DNA of 64,000 nt from positions 3,217,501 to 3,281,500 of the forward strand of contig NZ_FNUC01000003.1 in NCBI RefSeq assembly GCF_900106035.1. The letters run 5' to 3'. The translations under genes were made by a program, and so were the position numbers. The stretch comes from Jiangella alba. GTDB taxonomy: Bacteria > Actinomycetota > Actinomycetes > Jiangellales > Jiangellaceae. Positions 26,421-33,661 of this stretch are shown in pieces (position 1 is the first letter of the stretch; the number at the start of each line of letters is the position of its first letter). A model generated the notes under the pieces. The model saw nothing but the letters and a program-made list of their open reading frames with translations, was not told the DNA's origin and searched no databases.

Positions 26421-26702
26421 GTGCCCAAGGAGTTCCGCGAGGACGTGATCCGGGTCTACCGCGGCTCGGATGCCTCGATGGCCCAGGTCGCGAAGGACTT
26501 CGGCATCTCGGCGTCGTGTCTGAAGCGATGGCTGACCATCGACGAACGAAAGTCATCGGCCAACTCGGGCTCGTCGCACCCGGTCGAAGAGTCGGACGCG
26601 CTGCGTGAGGCGAACAAGCGGATCAAGCTGCTCGAGCAGGAGAACGAGGTGCTGCGCCGCGCGGCCGCGCATCTGTCGCAGGCGCACCTGCCGGGAAAAT
26701 GA
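26421..26702 (+). CDS. IS3-family orfA (transposase DNA-binding subunit)
   Basis: This 93-residue protein from GTG 26421 has AGAAGGA at a good distance upstream; an ATG at 26412 is the alternative. It begins MPKEFREDVIRVYRGSDASM with a helix-turn-helix (QVAKDFGISASCLKRWL) and ends in a leucine-zipper-like helix (NKRIKLLEQENEVLRRAAAHL), the usual IS3 orfA layout. It ends in a TGA after which the orfB-like sequence continues in the same frame, not the shifted frame normal for the family. Confidence 0.75.
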   Translation: MPKEFREDVIRVYRGSDASMAQVAKDFGISASCLKRWLTIDERKSSANSGSSHPVEESDALREANKRIKLLEQENEVLRRAAAHLSQAHLPGK

Positions 26703-27571
26703 TACCGGCTCGTCCACGAGCTCGCTGGCGACGCGATTCCCGTTGCGGTGACGTGCCGGGTCCTCAAGATCGCCCGCCAGCCCTACTACCGCTGGCTCGC
26801 GAACCCGGTCACCGACGCAGAGCTGAGGGCGGCCTACCGCGCCAACGTGTTGTTCGACGCCCACCGCGACGACCCCGAGCTCGGCTACCGATTCCTGCTC
26901 GACGAGGCCGCGAAGCCGGTCAGGCCATGGCCGGACGGACCGCCTGGAAGTACTGCTCCCAACTGGGCTGGTGGAGCGCTTTCGGCAAGAAGCGCGGCTG
27001 CAACGGCAAGAAGCCAGGCCCACCGGTGCGCGACGACCTGGTGCTGCGCGACTTCACCGCGACCGCGCCGAACCAGCTGTGGCTCTCGGATATCACCGAG
27101 CACTGGACCGGTGAGGGCAAGCTCTACCTCTGCGCGGTCAAGGACGTCTTTTCCAACAAGATCGTCGGCTACTCCATCGACTCACGGATGAAGTCACGCC
27201 TGGCCGTCGCCGCGCTGGACAACGCGGTCGCTCGGCGCCGTGCTGAGGGCGGTTGTATCTGCACACCGACCGCGGCTCGCAAATTTCGGTCCAGGAAGCT
27301 GGTGCACCAGCTCAACCGACACGGCCTGGTCGGCTCGATGAGGCGCGTGGGCGCCGCCGGCGACAACGCCGCCATGGAGTCGTTCTTCTCGCTCCTGCAG
27401 AAGAACATCCTCGACCGCCGCACCTGGACCACCCGCGAACAGCTACGGATCGCCCTCGTGACCTGGATCGAGAGGACCTACCACCGACGACGCCGACAGG
27501 CCGCCCTCGGCCGGTTGACCCCAATCGAATACGAACTCATCATGAGCCCAGCCGTCGTCAAAACGGCCTGA
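26703..27571 (+). pseudogene. IS3-family orfB transposase, frameshifted
   Basis: The sequence runs YRLVHELAGDAIPVAVTCRV...DDPELGYRFLLDEAA, shifts frame near 26930 into GQAMAGRTAWKYCSQLGWW, and continues through the DDE domain: LWLSDITEHW (first Asp), a degraded HTDRGSQ block and NAAMESFF (Glu). Around 27250-27290 two compensating shifts break up the second Asp region, which reads correctly only in another frame (YLHTDRGSQ). Transposition from this copy is not expected. Confidence 0.75.
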
Positions 27572-27599
27572 CCCGACCTGTCGCCTATCCGTGCAGCAG

Positions 27600-28079
27600 C
27601 CCCGAGCGGCCGACAGACGCCGGGCCGAGCCGCTCACTCCGTGGTCGCCCGCGGACAGAGCTGGCGACCTCTTTGGTGTGAACGACGAACCTACACGCCT
27701 GTAACCTCGTGGGATTCGGATCATCGCAGCTCATGGACGCCGGACGACCCGCTCTCACCCCTTCTGGCCAAGCCTTGCAAGGAAGTCGTCACACGAATCG
27801 CACACGATCATGGACGGTCCTCTTGCTGCGCTGACGGGATCAGAACCGCCGCGCCACCTTGAGATCGCGACGTGGTCGCGCATTCCGTACCGGCTCTGAG
27901 CTGGCAGATACCCGCGGCGTCATCGTGAACCCTGGACACGACAATCGCCACACGACAGTCGTAGATCGTCCGACGACGGTGCTGATCGTCGGACTGCGCG
28001 CCGCTCGAAGCCAGTTCGCACGACGGATGCACCCAACGCACCCCGGAACGGCGTGATCGCATCGGTGTGCCTCGAACCG
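27600..28079. other. No gene seen between IS end and immunity remnant
   Basis: Short frames in this 480-base stretch have no plausible starts, ribosome sites or family resemblance. It contains a short stretch (ATCGCACACGATC) also found at about position 246. Probably decayed DNA. Confidence 0.4.
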
Positions 28080-28399
28080 TGGTCATTTGTGCATCGCATC
28101 CCGGACTCCGAGCTGAACCTCAGCATCGAAGCGGCTGCGGCCTCGCTCGCCCGCCAACATGATGACCGGCGCCCTCGACGTCGAACTGTCCGATGGTAGC
28201 CACGACACCCGTGCGCCGAGGGCGGCAAGCTCGACGCCACCTTCGACTACGACAACCCGCCCTACGGCGGCATGGCCGACGACCCCACGAACACCGGCAG
28301 CGCCGCCCAGGACCTGCTCTGTACGACCAAGAGCTGTTCCCGCGCGATGAGGCGAACTTGCCGGCTTGGCATCCGGCACGGCGAGCCGCCTCGAGCTGA
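28080..28399 (+). pseudogene. Remnant of an immunity gene related to the one at 48448-48909
   Basis: One frame reads LDATFDYDNPPYGGMADDP and, after a shift near 28317, another reads LYDQELFPRDEANLPAWHPA with a stop at 28397-28399. These match the C-terminal half of the 153-residue protein at 48448-48909 (AVYDYDTPPLGGM; FPRDEAHLPAWHPA). A weak match to its start (RIPDSELNLSIEAA) lies near 28090. No toxin gene stands next to it, so this is an orphan relic of a toxin-immunity locus. Confidence 0.7.
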
Positions 28400-28658
28400 G
28401 CAGTGCCTCACACCCGTCTGGCGAAAGATGATGCTCCGTCATTGATGCATGGCAGTCCGCGGCCCGTCATCTCTACGGTCCCGAGTGCATCCTCAACGCG
28501 ACACGCCGAGAGGCGCAGATCCTGAGCATGGCCATGCGGTGACGCTAGGATCTACCGCAGCTGCCTTGGTGGCCACATCACCCTCCTGCGGCTATGCACC
28601 TCGCTCAAGTTCGCAAGCAACCGTTTTCGCGTGGGTCGAGAATGCTGCTCGTGTTCTG

Positions 28659-28677
28659 TCTTGGCCTTAGGCCAAGA
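28659..28677. repeat. 19-bp palindrome upstream of the AAA+ gene
   Basis: TCTTGGCCTTAGGCCAAGA has 9-base arms around a single T. It lies about 94 bases upstream of the ATG at 28771, in an AT-richer leader. It may be an operator for the unfoldase operon or, less likely without a T-run, a terminator for decayed DNA upstream. Confidence 0.55.
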
Positions 28678-28770
28678 ATCCGTGCATATTTGGTTTAGTT
28701 CTGCTTGCTATTTCCGTCACAGGAAGATTTGAAGCGGAAGTCAGTTCATCAAGAGGGCACACGAAGCTAC

Positions 28771-30027
28771 ATGACACCTGAAGACAATCCCACCAAGATA
28801 CCTGCGCGCGTTGAGCATATTGACGACAAGGGTGACGTGCATCTTATGCTGCGCAATGGTTACGTGCATACCTTCAAGACGGACGACGATGACGATACAA
28901 GCTTTGAGGTCGGCGATGTCGTGCTTGTCGGGCCCGATTGGTACGATATTGAGCATACGAGCAGCGATCTTTGGTATTCGGAAAAATGGATCGGCGTCGT
29001 GCGACTGGTGCTCGACGAGGAGATCGTGATTTCGACCGGCGAGCGGTCGCCGCGGAGCTACCCTCGGCTGGCCGACCTGGACATCGAAGTAGGGTACACC
29101 GTTGAGGGCCGAGACCCCGACGGCGTTATCCGAGTGCTCGACACGCGCCCTATTCGCCAGATAGACCTTTCGCTGGATGAACCGACGGACCTATCCAACT
29201 TCAAGAAGATCAAACCGGAAGAACCCGACGAGGACTCGCCGAGTTTCGACGACTTCGGCGGCTATCGGGACATCGTAGAGCGCGCGGTTGAGTTGATCGA
29301 AGTGCCATTGAAACATCACGATAAGCTCACTAAGATCAACGCGAAGGGCATCAAGGGCGTCCTGTTTACTGGCCCCTCTGGTACAGGAAAGACCTTGCTA
29401 GCGGAGATCATTGCTCACCGGGCTGGGGCTACCTTTTACCTGATCCGAGGCCCCGAGATCATCAGCAAGTATCTAGGTGACAGCGAGGATTTGCTGCGGA
29501 AGATCTTCGATGACGCAAAGAAGAACGAGCCCGCAATCATCTTCTTCGATGAGATGGACAGTGTGGCGCCTCAGCGTGGCGGCGATTCCCATGAGGCTTC
29601 CCGCCGTCTGGTGGGCCAGCTGTTGACCCTGATAGATGGCTTCGACCGCAAGAAGAACATCATGGTCATCGCAACCACCAACCGGCCCGAGGACATCGAT
29701 AGTGCGCTCCGGCGCCCCGGTCGCTTCGACTGGGAGATCGCATTCCCGTTGCCGGAGGAGTCGGACCGCGAAGAGATACTGCGAATTTCGGCCCGCAGGC
29801 TCAACGTTGATAAGGGCCTGCCACACGAGATCATCGCGCACAAGACCAATGGCTGGTCGCCAGCTGAGCTCACTGCCATCTGGAGTGAGGCGGCGCTCCT
29901 GGCAGTGCAGGACCATCGCGACATCGTTCTTGAAGAGGACTACTTCGGCGGGTTCGAGCGCGTCGCTGCCCAGCGTGAGCAGGTAGCCAAGAGCAAGCGC
30001 CGTGAGCGGCAGGAGGGCAAGCGATGA
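28771..30027 (+). CDS. Cdc48/PAN-like AAA+ ATPase (unfoldase)
   Basis: This 418-residue classical AAA protein is read from ATG 28771; the TTG at 28705 is an alternative and no ribosome site is strong. Residues 8-130 look like beta-barrel or OB-like domains. The ATPase follows with Walker A GPSGTGKT (201-208), an aromatic pore loop (EIISKYLGDSE), Walker B IIFFDE (256-261), sensor TTN and arginine fingers RRPGR (314-318). These features are typical of hexameric unfoldases such as PAN and Cdc48. No protease domain is present. It ends in an ATGA overlap with the DUF6414-like gene, its likely partner. The DNA is visibly AT-richer than its neighbours, suggesting acquisition. Confidence 0.85.
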   Translation: MTPEDNPTKIPARVEHIDDKGDVHLMLRNGYVHTFKTDDDDDTSFEVGDVVLVGPDWYDIEHTSSDLWYSEKWIGVVRLVLDEEIVISTGERSPRSYPRLADLDIEVGYTVEGRDPDGVIRVLDTRPIRQIDLSLDEPTDLSNFKKIKPEEPDEDSPSFDDFGGYRDIVERAVELIEVPLKHHDKLTKINAKGIKGVLFTGPSGTGKTLLAEIIAHRAGATFYLIRGPEIISKYLGDSEDLLRKIFDDAKKNEPAIIFFDEMDSVAPQRGGDSHEASRRLVGQLLTLIDGFDRKKNIMVIATTNRPEDIDSALRRPGRFDWEIAFPLPEESDREEILRISARRLNVDKGLPHEIIAHKTNGWSPAELTAIWSEAALLAVQDHRDIVLEEDYFGGFERVAAQREQVAKSKRRERQEGKR

Positions 30028-31412
30028 ACCGGCTCAAGCAGTGGTGGCGTGGCCGTAAAGCCAAGGATGAAGAGGCGCCTGCCCCAGAACCCTGGTACGA
30101 GATGCGTGAATTCGTCTACCTAGACGAAGTCAGCGTCGTCAGCCTGCTGTCCTCACGAGAAGGCAAGGTTCCGAGCGAGTTCACCGATACGTCGACGAAT
30201 TCGTCCCGGGCACAACTTAGCGCCAACATTGGCGCGAATGCGGGCTTTGCTAAGTCGGAGATTGGGTCACAGCTGGAGTCCAGCGCGACAGAAGACACCA
30301 AGGTGGTCAGTCGCGCTACAATCCAAGCAATCTTCAAGCGTCTTTACGATGGCGAACTTGCTAGGGATCACCTTGCGATTGCTCCGATTCGCGACAACGA
30401 CAAGAAGCCGACTTCCAGCGATTCCGAGGCCATGCTCAGCGAGCCGTCCAGGGCGGGTGTGGCCCCGTGGACTATCAATGTAGCTAGCCTTCGTCGTGGC
30501 CAAATGGTAGAACTCGAGGTGGAGTTGTATGCTGACCCAGCCTTCAGAGTCAGCACCATTGCGTCCTCCTTCGCCGAGATGGTTAAAGACAGTAAGGAAC
30601 TGATCGGTCAACTCATGGAGCGCCACGAGCTGGACCAAGCGCTGGAAATTAATGCTCTTATTGAGAAATTGATGGCGGGCCTCGTACCGCTCAGATGCCG
30701 GGTCGCAAATTATGTGTTAGTCGGCGAGGACGACAACGCCGCTCTTGTGCATCGTGAGGTCGTCAAAAAAGTACCGGAGAACGAGCGCCGCGCGACAGTG
30801 GACGTTCAGCTGGTGGGCGTAACGGAGAAGTCACTCTATTGGAAGGACACACGACGGGTTCTGTTTGCGAAGGATCGGTTCCGCGTTCTCTGTCGACTGA
30901 ATGAGGATGGTATTGGAAGTGCGTGGCGCCCGGTAACTCTGGTCGATGTGCTCGGTGAAGTGGCGCCAGACTTTGGTGAGGTACTCGGAATCTTCGGCCC
31001 TGATGCCCTGCAGCAGATGGCGGATCGCTCGGCGCGTCAATCGCGGCTGATCGAACCACGCGTCGCGGCGCTGAGGAACTTCGGCGAGCTGATGGCGCTT
31101 GAGATGGATGTGAAGCTTACCGACGAAGACCTTGAGCAGATCGATTTGTTCGCGAGTGAGGGCGCGGAACTCTTCAAGTCGGTACACGACAGCCGGCCGG
31201 CATTCAGGGCAATTACCGAGTACATCAAGGATCGGTCCAGCGTGCCGTTCAACCCTGTAGCCGCCGCCAAGCTGCGAGCAGCCGCGGCTCAGCGGCAGGG
31301 CCTCCATCCAGGCGGCACGGCGATGGACGCGAGCGCCACCACGTTGGCCACGAAACTAACCCGGGAGACCGAGTACTTCCTGAACGCAGAGATCATCGCG
31401 ATCTACTGGTAA
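30024..31412 (+). CDS. DUF6414-like protein coupled to the AAA+ unfoldase
   Basis: This 462-residue protein starts in the ATGA overlap with the AAA+ gene. After a basic N-terminus comes MREFVYLDEVSVVSLLSSREGKVPSEFTDT, which resembles the start of DUF6414 proteins, a family of unknown function. No signal peptide or membrane helix is seen. A mixed alpha/beta middle (LRCRVANYVLVGEDDNAALV, LFAKDRFRVLCRLNEDG) and an Ala-rich C-terminus follow. Strict coupling suggests a substrate, adaptor or effector for the unfoldase. The family name is given from memory of the N-terminal motif and is the least certain part. Confidence 0.7.
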   Translation: MNRLKQWWRGRKAKDEEAPAPEPWYEMREFVYLDEVSVVSLLSSREGKVPSEFTDTSTNSSRAQLSANIGANAGFAKSEIGSQLESSATEDTKVVSRATIQAIFKRLYDGELARDHLAIAPIRDNDKKPTSSDSEAMLSEPSRAGVAPWTINVASLRRGQMVELEVELYADPAFRVSTIASSFAEMVKDSKELIGQLMERHELDQALEINALIEKLMAGLVPLRCRVANYVLVGEDDNAALVHREVVKKVPENERRATVDVQLVGVTEKSLYWKDTRRVLFAKDRFRVLCRLNEDGIGSAWRPVTLVDVLGEVAPDFGEVLGIFGPDALQQMADRSARQSRLIEPRVAALRNFGELMALEMDVKLTDEDLEQIDLFASEGAELFKSVHDSRPAFRAITEYIKDRSSVPFNPVAAAKLRAAAAQRQGLHPGGTAMDASATTLATKLTRETEYFLNAEIIAIYW

Positions 31413-31510
31413 GGCACGGCGCCCACGCAGCATCCTTCCGAGACCGGCGCGGGCCGTCGACGGCGTTGGGCAGTGCCGATCACCGGCACCGAGAGCTCGA
31501 TGATCGCTCC

Positions 31511-31850
31511 TCATCGTTTCCTCTCTATCGACCCGGCCGTAACGGGGACGCCTGCATGCCGGAGAGCGCTCCCAATGCTGCTTGGGTGATAGTCCAGCCG
31601 CTCCCCCCACGGCGACCAGCGCGAGCCCGAACTGTTACAGCTCGACGGGCTCGGCCTGCTCGCTGTCGGAGAGGACCTGCCGGAGGGAGCTTTGACACCG
31701 TGCTCACGCAGGAGCTTAAGGACAGTCTCCTTGCCAAGCTTGTAGCGCGTCACCGGTTCGGGACTCGGTACGCCTGCGTCGTGGTCGTAAACCAATTGCA
31801 TGACAATCTCAGACGTGAGGTGACGCCTGCGCGTGTACGTGCGTAGCTGC
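31511..31850 (-). pseudogene. Recombinase-type C-terminal fragment, frameshifted
   Basis: The minus strand reads LTSEIVMQLVYDHDAGVPS then TRYKLGKETVLKLLREHGV, then (other frame, with a stop) LSDSEQAEPVEL and GLALVAVGERLDYHPSSIGSALRHAGV. Two consecutive helix-turn-helix units of this sort occur at the C-terminal end of serine-recombinase or transposase-like proteins. The catalytic part is absent. It is a mobile-element relic inside the island. Confidence 0.5.
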
Positions 31851-32158
31851 CGAGCTGGTCTGTGCTCACGAGCCGGCCTCGGCTGCAGCTTCGGCTGTAC
31901 TAAATACAGTGGTCCTGGAAGTTCCGCATAGGAGGCAAGCACCTCGACATCCCGATGCCGAGCTGGGCCGACGCTGAAGACATGAGGGACCACACGAAGC
32001 CGTGCTCGACGTGCGGCGGCTCCTCGCGTCTGCGCCCATCCGCATGATGCGACGTTCGCCCTCGGCACCGGCGCCCGGCATCTCCGCGCACATCTGTGCC
32101 TGACCCATGGCCGCCTCAGTCCTCGAATGAACGCCGATCGAACGAGTTCAGGCATGGC

Positions 32159-33106
32159 TTAAATATTCGCGAGATAATCCCCGGGGTCTGTTGAAATACC
32201 TACGTGGCTAAGCTCATCCAACACCAATTCGAGAGTGCAAAACGGGCATTCGAAGCCCAGCACGAGCCAGAATTCGTCCACGAGAGCGATTGGCTCACCC
32301 TGCTCGGAATACTCAAACTCGCCATCTTTGCCGAGTTCGATCACACCAGAATTCTGACAGGCGGGACATGCAGTCCTTGGCGCTTCGCGTCGTTGCTGCA
32401 CAGCCACCTCGACAACCTGGCTCCATTTCTCTGTCGGACCTAGCTGCTCAATACGCCCCGCATACATCTCCTTGGCGCGAACAATCTTCGCAGCGACCAC
32501 GGCAGCCACCTCGCTGAAGTTCTGAGCAATCAGCGCATCCACAGCCGGAAGACAATCACCCCAGATCGCGACGCGCCCGCCGATCACGTCCGACACATTG
32601 TCCAGGAATTTTGCCATCGCGATGACGTGATCGAGTTGCTCTCGACCGTCAACGATGCCCATATGGGCAGCGGCGTTTCTAGCTGCAAGAACCCGGTTAA
32701 GTTTCTCAGTCGCGATTCCACGGTCGGGGAAGAGTCGAGCTAACATCACTATCGCGGCACTCGCATCAATAGTCCTGACCGCATCCTCGGGAACAGACTG
32801 TGCGTGCCGTCGGTTTCCTGTTATTGCCAAGAGCGACCTGCCGGTCTTATCTTTGGCCCCATCGGCAATCAACGCGGGCTCGACCGTCGCAATGCAGGCC
32901 TTCGCAGCAAGCTCGACCGCCGTGCCGCTGCTGAACGCTACGTCAAGAAGATCAAACCATTCCGTCGCGTCTCTGTTGCGCACCGAACGGCGGGCATGAT
33001 GCCCTGCAGCAGTTGCGAGCACAATGGAAAGCTCAGCATATGGCCGCCGCTTGTATCCGGTGGTCCAGCCAGCGCCAGTGACGAGAATCGATCGGTTCGT
33101 AAGCAC
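32159..33106 (-). CDS. HEPN-like protein with C-terminal zinc ribbon
   Basis: This 315-residue protein is read from GTG 33106, which has GAGGGGG six bases upstream; an ATG at 33157 is possible. The helical body (WFDLLDVAFSSGTAVELAAKACIA ... KLNRVLAARNAAAHMG) carries R143-N-A-A-A-H148, the Rx4-6H motif of HEPN ribonucleases, which commonly act as toxins or defence effectors. Two CxxC pairs (C247/C250 and C287/C290) form a likely zinc ribbon. The gene is convergent with the AAA+/DUF6414 pair and AT-richer than its surroundings. HEPN assignment rests on the motif and helical context, so it is an inference. Confidence 0.65.
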   Translation of the reverse strand: MLTNRSILVTGAGWTTGYKRRPYAELSIVLATAAGHHARRSVRNRDATEWFDLLDVAFSSGTAVELAAKACIATVEPALIADGAKDKTGRSLLAITGNRRHAQSVPEDAVRTIDASAAIVMLARLFPDRGIATEKLNRVLAARNAAAHMGIVDGREQLDHVIAMAKFLDNVSDVIGGRVAIWGDCLPAVDALIAQNFSEVAAVVAAKIVRAKEMYAGRIEQLGPTEKWSQVVEVAVQQRREAPRTACPACQNSGVIELGKDGEFEYSEQGEPIALVDEFWLVLGFECPFCTLELVLDELSHVGISTDPGDYLANI

Positions 33107-33249
33107 GTTGCCCCCTCGCCCATGAATCTGACCTAGCCAGGCTACAGATCGCGCCATGCCCAGGCACTGGACGCTTGCTTCTGTGAGCGTCCGCTGCCGG
33201 TAGCGGTCGGAGGCTCGGGGGGCAAGCGCCTCCCCGACGCTCGTTTCGC

Positions 33250-33273
33250 GTGAGGCGCACGGATTCGCCTCAC
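33250..33273. terminator. Hairpin after the small SOS-linked gene
   Basis: GTGAGGCG and CGCCTCAC form a perfect 8-bp stem with an 8-base loop, just beyond the 3' end of the minus-strand gene ending at 33286. Confidence 0.5.
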
Positions 33274-33285
33274 CTCTCCGTGAGG

Positions 33286-33591
33286 CTAGGTGTCGGTCGG
33301 GTTGATCGGTTCGGATTGGTAGACGTCGTCGGGTTTGACCCAGACGCCTCGTCCGGGGAGGCGGCCGGCGGTATCGTCGAGTTGGACGTAGCGGTGAGTG
33401 CCGCCCCAGCGGGTCAGGGTGCCGGACAGCCAGGCCTCGCTGACGGCGCCGTCGTGGTCGGTCCAGACGACGCGGACTCGGACGCGCCGCGGGCGGGGCC
33501 GGTCGGGGTAGCTGGCGGGGTCGTCCGGGACGTGGCGGTTCAGGACGTCGCGCCATCGCTGGACGTGCGGTGGCTGCTCGGGGTCGACCAT
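33286..33591 (-). CDS. Small protein divergent from dnaE2 behind a shared SOS box
   Basis: This 101-residue protein begins MVDPEQPPHVQRWRDVLNRH. Its C-terminal half (RVRVRVVWTDHDGAVSEAWL, then HRYVQLDD and GVWVKPDDV) looks like a small beta-barrel. No family was recognised. Its ATG lies 12 bases from the LexA-type box that also faces dnaE2, so it may be damage-induced. The longer in-frame extension at the 5' side would run through the box and is unlikely. Confidence 0.65.
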   Translation of the reverse strand: MVDPEQPPHVQRWRDVLNRHVPDDPASYPDRPRPRRVRVRVVWTDHDGAVSEAWLSGTLTRWGGTHRYVQLDDTAGRLPGRGVWVKPDDVYQSEPINPTDT

Positions 33592-33602
33592 GGCGCTACG
33601 AT

Positions 33603-33617
33603 AGAACATATGTTCGA
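33603..33617. promoter_or_regulatory. LexA (SOS) box between dnaE2 and the small divergent gene
   Basis: AGAACATATGTTCGA contains the perfect palindrome GAAC-ATAT-GTTC, matching the Gram-positive/actinobacterial LexA site. It sits between the two divergent starts, so DNA damage should relieve repression of both. Confidence 0.85.
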
Positions 33618-33661
33618 TGATCGCTTGTGGTGTGACGTCATGTGCGGTGGGGTGGTCCGGG

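Larger units (their letters stand above)
26358..27599 (+). mobile_element. Decayed IS3-family insertion sequence, about 1.24 kb
   Basis: The ends carry inverted repeats: CTGCTGCACG at 26358-26367 and CGTGCAGCAG at 27590-27599, with weaker matching inward (ATTGGGTGACA against GATAGGCGACA). Inside are an IS3-type orfA and a frameshifted orfB. No clear target duplication was seen, though the exact end bases are uncertain. It borders the AT-richer island on its right. Confidence 0.75.

Noticed and set aside
28771-30027. FtsH-type protease identity for the AAA+ protein
   Set aside because: No HExxH motif and no transmembrane helices; the chain ends after the AAA lid.
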